The notes below the pieces were generated by a model. That model saw nothing but the letters and a program-made list of their open reading frames with translations, was not told the DNA's origin and searched no databases. A program made the position numbers and the translations under genes. Of a stretch of 64,000 bases of DNA, positions 1 through 11,185 are shown one piece after another. Source of the DNA: an uncultured Gammaproteobacteria bacterium. GTDB lineage: Bacteria; Pseudomonadota; Gammaproteobacteria; Arenicellales; Poriferihabitantaceae. Positions within the stretch are counted from its first letter, which is position 1. Each line of letters begins with the position of its first letter. The stretch lies in the NCBI GenBank assembly GCA_947259885.1, contig CAMYNW010000007.1, positions 1 through 64,000 on the forward strand, read 5' to 3'.

Positions 1-107
1 TTTTGCAAAAAAACTGTGATCAAGATTATTGTTATTTGGTGGCAACTCAATGCTGTGTCCAAGCGATACCGTTATCTTCGATGAAGACAGATTAGTCGGC
101 TGATAGT

Positions 108-1157
108 TTACAAATTATGTCTTTTCGCTATCTCAAGATCCCTTTCTACCATTTCATCCACCAGCTGCTTAAAAGTTGTTTTGGGCTGCCACCCAAGTTT
201 ATTAAATGCTTTCGATGCATCACCCAACAAACTATCAACTTCGGTCGGTCTAAAATAACGAGGATCTATAACCACAATAACATTGCCCGTTTCAGGATTT
301 ACACCGGTTTCTTCCGTTCCTTTTCCACGCCAGGTAATCGGAATATCCAAAACTTGACAGGCCTCTGTCACAAATTCTCTCACTGAAAATTGTTGCCCAG
401 TCGCGATGACAAAATCTTCTGGTTGTTCTTGTTGCAACATCAACCACATCATCTCAACGTAATCCCTGGCATGTCCCCAGTCACGTTTTGCATCTAGATT
501 CCCCAAATGAAGACTTTGCTCAAGGCCGAGCTTGATACGAGTTAGAGCTCGAGTAATCTTTCGAGTTACAAAAGTTTCTCCGCGTATTGGAGATTCATGA
601 TTGAACAGAATTCCGTTGCACGCATAAAGTCCGTATGCTTCTCGGTAGTTGACGGTGATCCAATAGGCATAGAGCTTAGCGACACCGTAGGGTGAACGAG
701 GGTAAAACGGAGTCGTCTCAGTCTGCGGCGTTTCCTGAACGAGTCCATATAACTCTGATGTCGAGGCTTGATAGAATCTTGTTTTTTCTTCCAGGTTAAG
801 AATACGAATGGCTTCGAGGAGTCTCAATGCGCCGAGCGCATCGGAATCTGCGGTATATTCAGGCTCTTCAAACGACACCTGTACATGCGACTGAGCTGCC
901 AGATTGTAAATCTCATCGGGCTGCGTCTGCTGAACGACCCTGGTCAGAGAAGAAGAATCAGTCATATCTCCATGGTGAAGGAAGAAACGGCGATCCTCGA
1001 TCTCAGGACCCTGATATAGATGGTCTATTCGATCTGTATTGATTAAAGAGGTCCGGCGCTTTATTCCATGTACTTCATAACCTTTTTCTAGTAGAAACTC
1101 AGCCAGATAAGCCCCATCTTGGCCGGTGATGCCGGTAATTAGCGCCGTTTTAGTCAT
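108..1157 (-). CDS. gmd: GDP-mannose 4,6-dehydratase
   Basis: Converts GDP-mannose to GDP-4-keto-6-deoxymannose, the precursor of GDP-fucose, GDP-rhamnose and related sugars used in surface glycans; cytosolic. The protein is 349 residues, normal for the family. It opens with the NAD(P)-binding glycine motif GITGQDG (residues 9-15) and carries the extended-SDR catalytic set: Ser/Thr-Glu in ASTSELYG (about 131-138) and Tyr157-x3-Lys161 in SPYGVAK. The segment [17 protein letters not shown] is a Gmd hallmark. It lies downstream of clpB on the same strand, 233 bases away, so it is probably transcribed separately. The partner epimerase or reductase is not in the window. A role with the polysaccharide block at 14-23 kb is inferred from pathway logic only. 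Confidence 0.95.
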   Translation of the reverse strand: MTKTALITGITGQDGAYLAEFLLEKGYEVHGIKRRTSLINTDRIDHLYQGPEIEDRRFFLHHGDMTDSSSLTRVVQQTQPDEIYNLAAQSHVQVSFEEPEYTADSDALGALRLLEAIRILNLEEKTRFYQASTSELYGLVQETPQTETTPFYPRSPYGVAKLYAYWITVNYREAYGLYACNGILFNHESPIRGETFVTRKITRALTRIKLGLEQSLHLGNLDAKRDWGHARDYVEMMWLMLQQEQPEDFVIATGQQFSVREFVTEACQVLDIPITWRGKGTEETGVNPETGNVIVVIDPRYFRPTEVDSLLGDASKAFNKLGWQPKTTFKQLVDEMVERDLEIAKRHNL

Positions 1158-1390
1158 ATTGGAGTTAGGTCAATCTTCTTTTTCGACAGTATACAGAATT
1201 AACCATTTAATCTGTAAACACAACAGATGGAAATCGTTGGGGTGAATACGGTATTTCAGGGTATGGTTTGCAAATACCCGACCAGCAAATCCAAAACATC
1301 CCGAGATCAGCGGTCCCCGGCAATTGTTCCGCACTTCATCGAGCCATCCTTTCAGTTCCCAAATGGTTTATTTTTGTCCTGATTGACCCG

Positions 1391-3961
1391 TCAGTTAAAA
1401 ACAATACCCCCGTTTTCAATCGAAACAGTTATGGTATCTCCCGCGCCATACCTTCCACCGAGAATCTCCTGAGCCAGCGGATTCTCCACCTGATTCTGAA
1501 TCGCCCGCTTCAAAGGTCGCGCGCCATACACTGGGTCAAATCCTGCGTCCGCCAACAAGGCTAATGCTTCGTCAGTCATTACAAGATCAATGTCACGATC
1601 CTTTAAGCGTTTCTTTAGGTAGGCAACCTGAATCTCCGCAATCTTCATCAGCTGATCCTTCTCCAGTGGATGAAATACCGTGATATCGTCGATTCGATTG
1701 AGAAACTCGGGACGAAAGTGCCCACCGACAATCTCCATCACGGCATTTTTCATCGCATTATAGTCTCCCTCCTCACTCATCTCCTGGATCATCTGTGAAC
1801 CAAGATTTGATGTCATAACGATGACCGTATTGCGAAAATCCACAGTACGTCCATGACCGTCGGTAAGGCGGCCGTCATCCAGCACCTGCAGCAGGATATT
1901 GAACACGTCTGCATGGGCCTTTTCGACTTCATCGAGCAGCACCACGGAATATGGGCGTCTGCGGATGGCTTCTGTCAGGTATCCACCCTCTTCATAGCCG
2001 ACATAGCCTGGTGGCGCACCAATCAGTCGCGCAACCGAATGCTTTTCCATAAACTCCGACATATCGATCCGTACCATCGACTCGTCGGTGTCAAACAGAA
2101 ACTCCGCAACGGCCTTGGTCAGCTCAGTCTTGCCGACACCGGTCGGCCCCAGAAAAAGGAAAGATCCATAGGGTCTGTTGGGGTCGGACAACCCTGCTCT
2201 GGAACGTCGGATGGCATTCGAGACCGCTTTTATGGCCTCATCCTGACCGATCACGCGCTTGTGCAGGTTATCTTCCATCTGCAGCAACTTCTCACGCTCA
2301 CCTTCAAGCATCTTGGAGACTGGAATACCTGTCCACTTGGACACCACTTCTGCGATTTCATCCTCGGTCACGTTGCTCCGCAGCAGCGTGGTTTCCTGGT
2401 TACTGGATTCGTCAGCCGAGGCTAGCTGTCGCTCAAGTTCGGGGATTTTTCCATACTGCAGTTCCGACATCCGCTGCAGATCACCCGCGCGTCTGGCAGC
2501 CTCGAACTCAATGCGCATACGATCCAGTTCTTCCTTGATATGCTGGCTGCCCTGTACAGCTGATTTCTCAGCATTCCAGACCTCTTCGAGATCGGCATAC
2601 TCTCTTTCCATTTTTTCGATTTCCTCTTCCAGCGCCTCCAGTCGTTTCTTTGAGGCCTCATCACTTTCTTTCTTGAGTGCCTCCTGCTCCATTTTGAGCT
2701 GGATAGTACGCCGATCAAGACGGTCCATAGACTCTGGCTTCGAATCAATCTCCATCCGAATACCGCTCGCCGCCTCGTCTACCAGATCAATAGCCTTATC
2801 CGGCAGATTACGATCGGTGATATAGCGATGGGAGAGGGTTGCCGCGGCTACGATCGCCGGGTCAGTAATGTCTACGCCATGGTGTACCTCATAGCGCTCC
2901 TTAAGGCCGCGCAAAATTGCAATCGTGTCCTCTACGGAGGGTTCATCAACAAGCACTTTCTGGAATCGGCGCTCGAGCGCTGCATCCTTTTCAATATATT
3001 TTCTGTACTCATCGAGGGTAGTCGCTCCAACGCAGTGAAGCTCACCCCGCGCGAGCGCCGGCTTCAGCATGTTACCTGCATCCATGGCTCCTTCCGCCTT
3101 GCCCGCACCAACCATGGTATGCAGTTCGTCGATGAAGAGGATGATCTGGCCCTCCTGCTTAGCGAGGTCATTCAATACCGCCTTAAGACGTTCCTCAAAC
3201 TCACCGCGATACTTGGCCCCGGCCAGCAACGCTCCCAGGTCAAGAGACAGTACACGCTTACCGCGCACACCTTCCGGCACTTCGCCATTCACGATCCGCT
3301 GAGCCAGCCCCTCAATAATTGCAGTTTTACCGACTCCAGGCTCCCCTATCAGCACAGGATTGTTTTTGGTTCTGCGTTGCAAAACCTGAATCGCGCGACG
3401 AATTTCTTCATCCCTGCCGATCACCGGATCAAGTTTGCCCTGCTCCGCCCGCTCGGTGACATCAATGGTGTACTTTTCGAGCGCCTGGCGCTGGTCTTCA
3501 GCGTTCGGATCATCCACATTCTGGCCGCCACGCATCGATTCAATGGCCTTCTCGACCCCATTTTTCGATGCTCCGCTTTCTCGTAGTAGGCGGCCCAATG
3601 CGCCTTTGTCTTCTAACGCGGCGAGGACAAACAATTCACTGGAGATATACTGATCGCCGCGTTTCTGAGCGAGCTGGTCGGTTACGTTGAGCAGCTTACC
3701 AAGGTCGTTGGAGATATGGATTTCACCCGCGTTACCCTCCACGCTTGACAGACGATCGATGGTTTCGCCAACAGCCGAACGCAGCTGATTGACGTTTACT
3801 CCTGCCTGTGTGAGCAGATGTCTGACGGTGCCGCCATCCTGATCCAGCATAGCCTGCATCAAGTGGGCAGGCTCTATAAACTGATGATTGCGTCCTAGCG
3901 CATTGCTCTGGGCGTCACTTAACGCCAACTGGAATTTCGCAGTCAGCTTGTCCATTCGCAT
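1391..3961 (-). CDS. clpB: ATP-dependent disaggregase ClpB
   Basis: Hexameric AAA+ chaperone that, with DnaK/DnaJ/GrpE, extracts and refolds proteins from heat-induced aggregates in the cytosol. At 856 residues it matches E. coli ClpB. In order it has the N-terminal Clp repeat domain (1-145), a first AAA+ module with Walker A GEPGVGKT near 206-213, a long coiled-coil middle domain rich in Glu/Arg/Lys (about 405-525), and a second AAA+ module with GPTGVGKT near 605. The middle domain separates ClpB from ClpA and ClpC. The first ATG is preceded by GGGAG at a 6-base gap; a second ATG two codons later is less well placed. A sigma-32-like promoter lies 40-67 bases upstream, in the gap after rimO. 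Confidence 0.97.
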   Translation of the reverse strand: MRMDKLTAKFQLALSDAQSNALGRNHQFIEPAHLMQAMLDQDGGTVRHLLTQAGVNVNQLRSAVGETIDRLSSVEGNAGEIHISNDLGKLLNVTDQLAQKRGDQYISSELFVLAALEDKGALGRLLRESGASKNGVEKAIESMRGGQNVDDPNAEDQRQALEKYTIDVTERAEQGKLDPVIGRDEEIRRAIQVLQRRTKNNPVLIGEPGVGKTAIIEGLAQRIVNGEVPEGVRGKRVLSLDLGALLAGAKYRGEFEERLKAVLNDLAKQEGQIILFIDELHTMVGAGKAEGAMDAGNMLKPALARGELHCVGATTLDEYRKYIEKDAALERRFQKVLVDEPSVEDTIAILRGLKERYEVHHGVDITDPAIVAAATLSHRYITDRNLPDKAIDLVDEAASGIRMEIDSKPESMDRLDRRTIQLKMEQEALKKESDEASKKRLEALEEEIEKMEREYADLEEVWNAEKSAVQGSQHIKEELDRMRIEFEAARRAGDLQRMSELQYGKIPELERQLASADESSNQETTLLRSNVTEDEIAEVVSKWTGIPVSKMLEGEREKLLQMEDNLHKRVIGQDEAIKAVSNAIRRSRAGLSDPNRPYGSFLFLGPTGVGKTELTKAVAEFLFDTDESMVRIDMSEFMEKHSVARLIGAPPGYVGYEEGGYLTEAIRRRPYSVVLLDEVEKAHADVFNILLQVLDDGRLTDGHGRTVDFRNTVIVMTSNLGSQMIQEMSEEGDYNAMKNAVMEIVGGHFRPEFLNRIDDITVFHPLEKDQLMKIAEIQVAYLKKRLKDRDIDLVMTDEALALLADAGFDPVYGARPLKRAIQNQVENPLAQEILGGRYGAGDTITVSIENGGIVFN

Positions 3962-4000
3962 GGGATACTCCCGAAATAAGGTTTATTAATACCTTTGGTT

Positions 4001-4028
4001 AAATGGGGTTATTGAACGGCGATTCAAT
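4001..4028 (-). promoter_or_regulatory. Sigma-32 (heat-shock) promoter of clpB
   Basis: On the minus strand the -10 element CCCCATTT (4008-4001) is a perfect match to the RpoH consensus CCCCATnT. The -35 element ATTGAAT (4028-4022) matches the CTTGAA-type box except at its first base. The 13-base spacer is in the accepted range. It sits between the rimO stop and the clpB start, exactly where a dedicated heat-shock promoter is expected. Confidence 0.75.
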
Positions 4029-4048
4029 ATTTCCGAGCTTGATTCGAA

Positions 4049-5392
4049 TCAAGTCCCAGTCATGGGCTGAACCTGTTCCCCATAAAGATCGTACTCTGAT
4101 GATGCATTGATGTGAACGGGAACAATATCACCCACTGCAAGGTCTTCGCTGAACTGGTCAATCTCCACGATTCCGTCCACTTCCGGTGCATCGCCACGGG
4201 TTCGTCCAATTGCCAGATCCTCGTCAATTTGGTCAATGATGACATCCATAGTGGCGCCAACCTTTTGTAGCAGTCTGTTTGAAGAAACATCTAGCTGAGT
4301 TCGCATAAACCGGTCATAACGCTCCTGTTTAATTTCTTCGGGCACTTGCCCACCTAGTTCATTCGCTCTGGCACCCTCAACGTCCGAATACTTGAAGCAA
4401 CCGGCCCGATCGATTTGAGCAAGTTGAATAAACTCAAGAAGCTGCTCGAAGTCCTGGTCTGTTTCCCCTGGAAAGCCGACAATGAAGGTGCTTCGTATTG
4501 TCAAATCTGGGCATATCTGGCGCCAGCTATGGATTCTTTCCAGCACCTTCTCGCTGTGTGCCGGCCGTTTCATAGCTTTCAGAATAGTTCTACTGGCATG
4601 CTGAAACGGAATATCCAGATAAGGGAGGACCAATCCTTCAGCCATAAGAGGTAAAAGATTATCTACATGGGGATAGGGATAAACATAATGCAACCGTACC
4701 CAGACACCAAGCGCTCCCAGTGCTTTCGATAGATCTTGAATATGCGAACGGACCGGTGCTGCGCCATAGAATTCGGTTCGGTAACGCAGATCTGCGCCAT
4801 AAGCACTGGTGTCTTGAGACACCACCAGAAGCTCCTTGACGCCAGCGCTCACCAAAGCTTCAGCCTCCGCCAGAACCTCTGACGATCCTCGGCTAACTAA
4901 ATCACCGCGCATGCTGGGAATAATGCAAAAACTGCACCGGTGGTTGCAGCCTTCCGAGATTTTGAGATATGCGTAATGCCTTGGCGTTAGTTTGAGCCCG
5001 CCCGGAGGCACTAGATCAATATAAGGATCATGAGAAGGGGGGAGATGAGCATGCACTACCTGCATTACTTCTTCGGTGGCCTGGGGGCCGGTCACAGCGA
5101 GCACATTTGGAAAATTTTGCTTTACCACATTTCCTTTAGCACCCAGGCAACCGGTTACAACCACCTTGCCATTTTCGTTCAGAGCTTCGCCTATCGCTTC
5201 CAGTGATTCCTCCACCGCCGCGTCGATAAATCCACAGGTATTAACAATTACAAGATCAGCGTCCTCATACCCGGCTGACATGCCATATCCCTGAATTCTG
5301 AGCTCAGTGAGGATTCGCTCCGAATCAACAGTGGCCTTGGCACAGCCCAAACTTACAAAGCCGATTTTTCCTGGACCGGACAAATCTGACAT
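4049..5392 (-). CDS. rimO: Ribosomal protein S12 methylthiotransferase RimO
   Basis: Radical-SAM enzyme that adds a methylthio group to an aspartate of ribosomal protein S12. From the chosen start the protein is 447 residues. The N-terminal UPF0004 domain holds three cluster cysteines (C17, C53, C82). The radical-SAM motif is CNHRCSFC (C149, C153, C156), and a TRAM domain ends the protein. The segments KIGFVSLGC and [18 protein letters not shown] are typical of RimO rather than MiaB. The reading frame stays open to 5491, but that would overlap ppsR by 82 bases and add residues foreign to the family, so the ATG at 5392 giving [12 protein letters not shown] is preferred. It follows ppsR by 17 bases and precedes clpB. 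Confidence 0.94.
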   Translation of the reverse strand: MSDLSGPGKIGFVSLGCAKATVDSERILTELRIQGYGMSAGYEDADLVIVNTCGFIDAAVEESLEAIGEALNENGKVVVTGCLGAKGNVVKQNFPNVLAVTGPQATEEVMQVVHAHLPPSHDPYIDLVPPGGLKLTPRHYAYLKISEGCNHRCSFCIIPSMRGDLVSRGSSEVLAEAEALVSAGVKELLVVSQDTSAYGADLRYRTEFYGAAPVRSHIQDLSKALGALGVWVRLHYVYPYPHVDNLLPLMAEGLVLPYLDIPFQHASRTILKAMKRPAHSEKVLERIHSWRQICPDLTIRSTFIVGFPGETDQDFEQLLEFIQLAQIDRAGCFKYSDVEGARANELGGQVPEEIKQERYDRFMRTQLDVSSNRLLQKVGATMDVIIDQIDEDLAIGRTRGDAPEVDGIVEIDQFSEDLAVGDIVPVHINASSEYDLYGEQVQPMTGT

Positions 5393-5409
5393 TGATTTCG
5401 ATCTGCGGT

Positions 5410-6231
5410 TCAGTAGAGCGCTGACTGCAATCCCATCTGATGCTTGATGGTACTGCCCAGTTCTTCCACTGAATAATTCGTAGAATCGCAATGCGGAATG
5501 CGGTAGCGCTGATACATTTGTGTTGCCGCATTAACATCCAGCCGGCACTGTTTAAGCGACGCATACTTACTGTCGGGACGTCTCTCTGAGCGAATCTGGT
5601 GCAACCGGGCGGGATCAATGGTCAGACCAAAAACCTTGTCTCTATGGTCTAAAATTGAAGACGGGAGTTCATCCCGCGCAAAATCCTCTTCAGTGAGAGG
5701 ATAATTTGCGGTGTAGAAACCGAACTGGAGCGCAAGATATAGACAGGTTGGGGTTTTGCCTGAGCGTGAGGCCCCGAGCAGAATCAAGTTTGCTTTCGCA
5801 TAGTCCCGCGGGTGCAATCCATCATCACAGTGCATCGCATAATTCACAGCATTAATTCGCTGGCTATACTGCACCTGATTTGCAATGCCATGGGATTGAC
5901 CAGCCTGATGGGACGATTGCTGCCCTAGAGCAAGTTCAATGCGATTAATAAATGGTGCAAATAGGTCAAAGACCTCCGCATCTGCAGTAGCCAGGGATTC
6001 AGTAAAGTTTTCATCTACAAACGTAGTAAATACCAGCGGTCGCTGCCCACTGCGCTGAGCTTCGTGGTTGATCTGATCTACCGCTTCAGAAACCTTCTCT
6101 TTGGTATCGACAAAGGGCATCGCTACCTGAGAGAAATGAATTCCCGGAAACTGACTGAGCAAGGTATGGCTGATAGTTTCCGCGGTCAGGCCGCTGCGAT
6201 CGGATACGATAAATACTGGACGTTCTGTCAA
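5410..6231 (-). CDS. ppsR: PEP synthase regulatory kinase/pyrophosphorylase PpsR
   Basis: Bifunctional regulator (DUF299 family) that inactivates PEP synthase by ADP-dependent phosphorylation and reactivates it by phosphate-dependent dephosphorylation. The 273 residues match the family size. The P-loop-like motif GASRSGKT is at 153-160 and the N-terminal motif [14 protein letters not shown] is characteristic. It is divergent from its target ppsA, with 115 bases between the two starts. That arrangement strongly supports the assignment. Confidence 0.95.
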   Translation of the reverse strand: MTERPVFIVSDRSGLTAETISHTLLSQFPGIHFSQVAMPFVDTKEKVSEAVDQINHEAQRSGQRPLVFTTFVDENFTESLATADAEVFDLFAPFINRIELALGQQSSHQAGQSHGIANQVQYSQRINAVNYAMHCDDGLHPRDYAKANLILLGASRSGKTPTCLYLALQFGFYTANYPLTEEDFARDELPSSILDHRDKVFGLTIDPARLHQIRSERRPDSKYASLKQCRLDVNAATQMYQRYRIPHCDSTNYSVEELGSTIKHQMGLQSALY

Positions 6232-6346
6232 TTTTTGACCACCGCTGGATTGCAGAACTGATTATAGTTCATCAAAAGATCGAATACCCGATTTGACTTG
6301 CTGCTGCTAGAATTCGCGCTCAAATTTCACTATCAGGATTTGGAAC

Positions 6347-8695
6347 TTGAACGATTGGATTATTTGGTTTAACCAGCTAAGCATGGACGACGTACCGAGA
6401 GTCGGTGGTAAAAATGCGTCTCTAGGTGAAATGATTTCTAACCTCGAAGAGGTTGGAATCAAAGTACCCGATGGCTTTGCTACCACCGCAAACGCTTACC
6501 ATGCCTTTATTATGCACCAGGGGTTGAACAAAGAAATTAATCAGATACTGGACACCTTGGATGTAGACGACGTCATCCTGCTGCGCGAAGCAGGTGCCAG
6601 GATTCGCGAAATGGTAATGAACCACCCATTGCCTGCCGAACTTGAGCAGGCGATACGTTCCGGATACGAAAAGTTGGGTGGCAGTGTTGCAGTAAGATCA
6701 TCCGCAACCGCCGAAGACCTGCCCGAAGCCTCCTTTGCCGGCCAGCAGGAAACCTTCCTTAATGTAAATGGAATTGAAAACATACTTCATCGTGTTCGTG
6801 AAGTCTTTGCTTCGTTATTTAACGATCGGGCTATCTCATACCGTGTCCACCAGGGTTTCGCCCACGCCGATGTCGCTCTGTCAGCAGGAATTCAGCGCAT
6901 GGTGCGCAGTGACATGGGCGCTAGTGGAGTGATGTTTACCATTGATACGGAGTCAGGATTTGAGGACGCGGTATTTATCACTTCTTCATGGGGACTTGGT
7001 GAATGTGTGGTCCAGGGTTCAGTTAACCCCGATGAGTTTTATGTATACAAGCCTGCTCTGGCAGCTGGACGACCTGCAATAATCAGGCGTAATCGTGGTT
7101 CCAAGCAGATAAAAATGGTCTATGCGGATAGTGACACTGGTTCTACCGTAGAGGTTGTGGACGTCGATAAAGCGAGCCAGTATGAGTTTTCAATCACTGA
7201 TGAAGATGTCACCGCGTTAGCCCGCATGGCGGTCACTATTGGTGAACATTATGGCCGACCAATGGACATTGAATGGGGAAAAGACGGTCAGAATGGTGAA
7301 TTATTTATCCTTCAGGCGAGGCCTGAAACAGTCAGAAGCCGGGAAAATCAAAACACTCTGGAGCGATTTCAGCTCAATGAATCCGGCGAAATTCTTGTCA
7401 CCGGACGCAGCGTTGGACACCGTATAGGCAGCGGCAAAGTTCGATTGGTGCCTGGAATTGATGAGCTTGAGAAGGTTTTGGCAGGAGACGTGCTAGTCAC
7501 TGACATGACTGACCCGGATTGGGAACCGGTTATGAAGCGCGCCTCCGCAATTATCACTAATCGCGGGGGGCGCACTTGCCACGCCGCTATCATCGCGAGA
7601 GAACTTGGTGTCCCTGCTATCGTTGGCTGTGAAAATGCAACCGAGTCGTTAGCTGAGGGAGAGTCTGTGACGGTTTCTTGTGCTGAAGGCGATACGGGCA
7701 GAGTATACCGTGGGGAGTTGGACTACCAAGTTATTTCTACAGACCTGGAAAAAATGCCGGAGTTACCCTTCAAAATTACTATGAATGTAGGTAACCCCGA
7801 ACGCGCATTTACTTTTTCAAAAATACCTAACCATGGTGTGGGACTTGCACGTCTTGAATTCATAATTAACAACACTATCGGGGTGCACCCGAAGGCATTG
7901 CTCGAGAAGGAACGCATGCCTGTTGACATGCGAGAAGCCATTAATCAACGAATGGCGGGTTATCCCGATGCTGCAAGTTTTTACATTGAGAAACTTGTTG
8001 AAGGTATTGCAACTCTGGGCGCCGCATTCCATCCAAAGCCGGTCATTGTGCGTTTATCTGATTTCAAATCAAACGAATACGCCAATCTCATTGGTGGAAA
8101 GGAATTTGAACCGTCCGAAGAAAATCCGATGTTGGGATTTCGCGGTGCCTCCCGTTATATCTCAGACTCGTTCCGGGAATGTTTCAATATGGAATGCACT
8201 GCGCTTAAACGAGTGCGCGATGAAATGGGATTGACCAATATCGAAGTGATGGTGCCATTTGTACGCACTCTCTCTGAAGCCGACAGGGTCATTGAGCTGC
8301 TTGCAAAGAACGGTCTTGAGCGGGGTAAAAATGGACTAAGAGTTATCATGATGTGTGAAATACCATCGAACGCTGTGCTGGCCGACCAGTTCCTGGAGCG
8401 CTTCGACGGGTTTTCAATTGGCTCCAATGACATGACACAGTTCACCTTGGGCTTGGATCGAGATTCTGCAATTATTGCGGATTCGTTCGATGAACGTGAT
8501 GAGGCGGTTAAAGCAATGCTCAGCATGGCCATCAAGGCCTGCCGAAAAGCGGGCAAGTATGTTGGAATCTGCGGCCAAGGCCCATCGGATCATCCTGATC
8601 TGGCTCGTTGGTTGATGGAACAAGGGATTGATAGTGTCTCACTGAACCCTGACTCTGTGATAGAAACCTGGCTCTATTTGGCCAATAATAAATAA
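6347..8695 (+). CDS. ppsA: Phosphoenolpyruvate synthase
   Basis: Makes PEP from pyruvate with ATP giving AMP and phosphate; gluconeogenic and cytosolic. At 782 residues it is about ten shorter than E. coli PpsA, the difference being at the N terminus. In order: an ATP-grasp nucleotide domain ([35 protein letters not shown]), the swivelling phosphohistidine domain with catalytic His412 in GGRTCHAA, and the C-terminal PEP/pyruvate-binding barrel ([23 protein letters not shown]). The start is TTG, chosen because AGGA lies 8 bases upstream and the product begins with the family-typical [11 protein letters not shown] hairpin with a T run follows the stop. Confidence 0.97.
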   Translation: MNDWIIWFNQLSMDDVPRVGGKNASLGEMISNLEEVGIKVPDGFATTANAYHAFIMHQGLNKEINQILDTLDVDDVILLREAGARIREMVMNHPLPAELEQAIRSGYEKLGGSVAVRSSATAEDLPEASFAGQQETFLNVNGIENILHRVREVFASLFNDRAISYRVHQGFAHADVALSAGIQRMVRSDMGASGVMFTIDTESGFEDAVFITSSWGLGECVVQGSVNPDEFYVYKPALAAGRPAIIRRNRGSKQIKMVYADSDTGSTVEVVDVDKASQYEFSITDEDVTALARMAVTIGEHYGRPMDIEWGKDGQNGELFILQARPETVRSRENQNTLERFQLNESGEILVTGRSVGHRIGSGKVRLVPGIDELEKVLAGDVLVTDMTDPDWEPVMKRASAIITNRGGRTCHAAIIARELGVPAIVGCENATESLAEGESVTVSCAEGDTGRVYRGELDYQVISTDLEKMPELPFKITMNVGNPERAFTFSKIPNHGVGLARLEFIINNTIGVHPKALLEKERMPVDMREAINQRMAGYPDAASFYIEKLVEGIATLGAAFHPKPVIVRLSDFKSNEYANLIGGKEFEPSEENPMLGFRGASRYISDSFRECFNMECTALKRVRDEMGLTNIEVMVPFVRTLSEADRVIELLAKNGLERGKNGLRVIMMCEIPSNAVLADQFLERFDGFSIGSNDMTQFTLGLDRDSAIIADSFDERDEAVKAMLSMAIKACRKAGKYVGICGQGPSDHPDLARWLMEQGIDSVSLNPDSVIETWLYLANNK

Positions 8696-8740
8696 GACCG
8701 TGCAGCAGGATTAAAAACTCGATGTACTTACATAAGAATT

Positions 8741-8772
8741 GGCGCTAACGGTGATACAGATTAACTAGCGCC
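8741..8772. repeat. Inverted repeat downstream of ppsA
   Basis: GGCGCTA (8741-8747) pairs with TAGCGCC (8766-8772) across an 18-base loop. No T run follows on either strand. It may add to 3'-end structure of the ppsA transcript or be incidental. Confidence 0.35.
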
Positions 8773-8780
8773 TCATTGCT

Positions 8781-8815
8781 TGATCACTTAGCGTTTAGCC
8801 CAGTGATCAGTTTTT
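8781..8815 (+). terminator. Probable intrinsic terminator of ppsA
   Basis: TGATCACT (8781-8788) and AGTGATCA (8802-8809) form an 8-base-pair stem with a 13-base loop, followed by GTTTTT. It lies about 85 bases after the ppsA stop, in the gap between convergent ppsA and gspB. The stem is AT-moderate, so efficiency is uncertain. Confidence 0.55.
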
Positions 8816-8856
8816 AATTCCTCATCCGTTCTAATGGTGGGTGACCACTTTTAAAA

Positions 8857-9456
8857 TCATGGGCGAATTAGGACCGCTCGACCACTAACATCTATCACCA
8901 CACCATCGGGCTGAATCCGAGCAATCGGAAATCCTTCCAGGAGATCACCCTCCCTAAGAATCTGTGATCCCACCATGGCAAATCGCTTATCGGCGTCACT
9001 TGAATAAGATATTACCGAGAACTCGATCTGACTGAGTAACGTCCGTTGCGCATCGGTGAGCTTACTTTCTGTCGATGCACTAGCAGAATCAGAAAGACCT
9101 GAAGACATTTGTGGCTGATTTCCATCGCTCGCGTTAGATTGGTTTTTGCTATCGTTTGAGTCCGGTTTTTGGGATTCCCCGGGCTCAAACGAAATAACGC
9201 TTCCTACTGATTCCTTGACACCTTGTACGGTCTGCTGGCTTATATCTTTTGCTTGCTGCCACCATGTGGTCATTTGACTGCGATTGAGGTACACGGTAGC
9301 GATAATAACCATCGCTAAACCAAACCAAACCAGCCCGCCACCGCGCTTATTTCTACTTCGGCGCCTTCGTTCGCTGACCATCGCCTCAAGGGAGGGCACT
9401 GCGTCTTCACTGCGCTGTTTCTCGGCTTTGCGGATGGCATCGAGGATAAATGACAT
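8857..9456 (-). CDS. gspB: General secretion pathway protein B (GspB-like)
   Basis: Inner-membrane partner of the ExeA/GspA ATPase, which helps insert type II secretion secretins through the peptidoglycan. The 199-residue protein has a conserved N terminus MSFILDAIRKAEKQR, a basic stretch RRRRSRNKR before a single membrane anchor (about 42-57), a polar Ser/Asn/Gln-rich linker, and a C-terminal GspB domain (about 148-199, ending RAVLIRP) expected in the periplasm. Its ATG overlaps the TGA of exeA (TGATG), suggesting translational coupling. No other type II secretion genes are in the window. Confidence 0.85.
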   Translation of the reverse strand: MSFILDAIRKAEKQRSEDAVPSLEAMVSERRRRSRNKRGGGLVWFGLAMVIIATVYLNRSQMTTWWQQAKDISQQTVQGVKESVGSVISFEPGESQKPDSNDSKNQSNASDGNQPQMSSGLSDSASASTESKLTDAQRTLLSQIEFSVISYSSDADKRFAMVGSQILREGDLLEGFPIARIQPDGVVIDVSGRAVLIRP

Positions 9457-10598
9457 CAGTTTTGCTTAAGCGGCGAGTCCCGGTGAAATATCACATCCGC
9501 ACGCGGAAAATCAGACTTCGTCAATTCGGTACTCGCTATCATTGCGGTTGAAAACGAATCTACTGACCTAGTAATCCCTATTCCAGGTGCCTCTGAATAA
9601 TTTAGTCGGGAAGCTCGAACAGGTTTATCATCAATAGTCTTTTGCTGGGGCAACTCCCAGATTCCTGAAACTAGTGTGGAAAAATCGGGGTTACCTCCGT
9701 AGGACCAATAGGCCACCACCAGAGTAAATATTAGAAGTGGAACCATCGCCACTCTAAACGTTCTTCCCAGCAAGCTGCGTTTGGGCCTTTCAGGTAAAAC
9801 CTCGGAAGCTGCTCGATTAACGATCCGCACGGATACCTGATTTAGATCTTCACTATACGCACCCATCAGCGCATTGTCACAAAGCACATTAATCACCCGC
9901 GGAATCCCTTGAGACAGCTTATGAATGCGCTGCGTTGCACTGCGGGTAAATAACGGAAGATCACAGCCAGCCTGCTCGAGTCGATAAGTAATGTACTCAC
10001 GAGTCTCTTTAAGATTGAGAGGCTTCAACTTATAGCGACCGACGATACGCTGTGAAAGTTGCCGTAAATCATGCCGATTTAGCATATGAACTAATTCCGG
10101 CTGGCCAATGAGGATAATCTGAAGCAGCTTGTCGGTGTTGGTCTCAAGGTTTGTCAACAACCGAACTTGCTCAAGAACCTCACGAGATAAATTCTGAGCC
10201 TCGTCGATAATCAATACTGTGTGACGGCCCTTGGAATGTGAAGCAAGTAGGTAGTAGTTAAGTATATTTATTAGGTTTTTTAAAGTTGCCCCGGAGCCCC
10301 TTGGATACCTAATATTTAATTCGTCACAGATTGTCTCCAGCATTTCCTGCTCGTTGATCCTGGGATTAAGCAACAACGCTACGTCCACGTTTTTTGGTAA
10401 ATGCTGAAGTAAATATCGGCTCACCGTGGTTTTTCCCGTCCCGACCTCCCCGGTAAGTTGGATGAAACCACCTGACTTTTTGAGTGAATACAATAGATGA
10501 GCAACAGCTTCACGGTGGCTCTCACTCATATACACCACCCGGTGATCCGGAACTATGGAAAATGGCGTATTCTTGAGGCCGAAGAAATCCTGATACAT
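9456..10598 (-). CDS. gspA: ExeA/GspA-type AAA ATPase
   Basis: AAA ATPase of the general secretion pathway A family. It opens MYQDFFGLKNTPFSIVPD, the family signature, then Walker A GEVGTGKTT and Walker B VLIIDEAQN (residues about 51-137), and one membrane segment near 283-303 (VAMVPLLIFTLVVAYW). At 380 residues it is much shorter than ExeA of Aeromonas. The roughly 75 residues after the membrane anchor show no recognisable peptidoglycan-binding domain, which full-length ExeA carries there. The downstream overlap with gspB supports an ExeA-ExeB pair. It could instead serve another envelope machine that uses a GspA-like ATPase, such as an MSHA-like pilus, but no such genes are nearby. Confidence 0.82.
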   Translation of the reverse strand: MYQDFFGLKNTPFSIVPDHRVVYMSESHREAVAHLLYSLKKSGGFIQLTGEVGTGKTTVSRYLLQHLPKNVDVALLLNPRINEQEMLETICDELNIRYPRGSGATLKNLINILNYYLLASHSKGRHTVLIIDEAQNLSREVLEQVRLLTNLETNTDKLLQIILIGQPELVHMLNRHDLRQLSQRIVGRYKLKPLNLKETREYITYRLEQAGCDLPLFTRSATQRIHKLSQGIPRVINVLCDNALMGAYSEDLNQVSVRIVNRAASEVLPERPKRSLLGRTFRVAMVPLLIFTLVVAYWSYGGNPDFSTLVSGIWELPQQKTIDDKPVRASRLNYSEAPGIGITRSVDSFSTAMIASTELTKSDFPRADVIFHRDSPLKQN

Positions 10599-10609
10599 AT
10601 TGAAGCCTG

Positions 10610-11185
10610 TCAGCCCGCCCGTTTAATTTGGGAAAACTTGTATTCTTCGGTACTCCAGTGTTCGCCCTGAATTCTGAGTTGATAACATGACGCGCCTCCA
10701 TTGGTCCTCGTCAATCCGGCAGCCCCCGGGTTAACCAGCCAAGGAGGTGAATCCTGATCAAGCCGCTGAACATGTGTGTGTCCATAAACCACCATTCGTG
10801 CGTCGGGGTATTTATATGCCAAAGGATAATGATTCGTTTCGATATTGCGCAAAAGATGCCCATGTTCAATCACGATACTGCCGCCGACACACTCTACTAC
10901 CGCTACTTCCGGAAGTTGGTTTAAAACCGCATGTTCTTCCATGGGCCAGGTCACAGCAAAATCATTGTTGCCACATACCGCTATCACTATGCCAAGGCGG
11001 GGATTCATCGATTCAAGTACCGCAGCGCCAAGGATATCCCCTGCGTGTAGCGCCACATCTGATTGTGATATCAGCTGTAGAACTCTAGGGTCTATCTGCC
11101 CATGCGTATCCGCGATAATAGCAATCTCGAGATCGCCATGGGGTCGCAGATCGTAGTGTTTAGTTGTCTGATCTGAGCTAATCAT
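10610..11185 (-). CDS. YfcE/MJ0936-family metallophosphoesterase
   Basis: Calcineurin-like phosphoesterase of 191 residues, the size of small YfcE-type enzymes. The dimetal motifs are in order: D-x-H in IADTHGQ (about 24-29), GD in HAGDILG, GNND in VCGNNDF, a lone His in IEHGHLL, and GHTH in VYGHTHVQ. Such proteins hydrolyse phosphodiesters in vitro and their physiological substrate is usually unknown. Its start overlaps the stop of the upstream small gene by 4 bases, and it ends 11 bases before exeA, so it probably belongs to the same transcript. Confidence 0.85.
   Translation of the reverse strand: MISSDQTTKHYDLRPHGDLEIAIIADTHGQIDPRVLQLISQSDVALHAGDILGAAVLESMNPRLGIVIAVCGNNDFAVTWPMEEHAVLNQLPEVAVVECVGGSIVIEHGHLLRNIETNHYPLAYKYPDARMVVYGHTHVQRLDQDSPPWLVNPGAAGLTRTNGGASCYQLRIQGEHWSTEEYKFSQIKRAG

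Noticed and set aside
1..107. Left edge and the TTTTGCAAAA palindrome
   Set aside because: No reading frame or clear signal; short AT palindromes are expected by chance.
4049..5491. Longer rimO start at 5491
   Set aside because: It would overlap ppsR by 82 bases and add 33 residues with no family match; the ATG at 5392 gives the standard N terminus.
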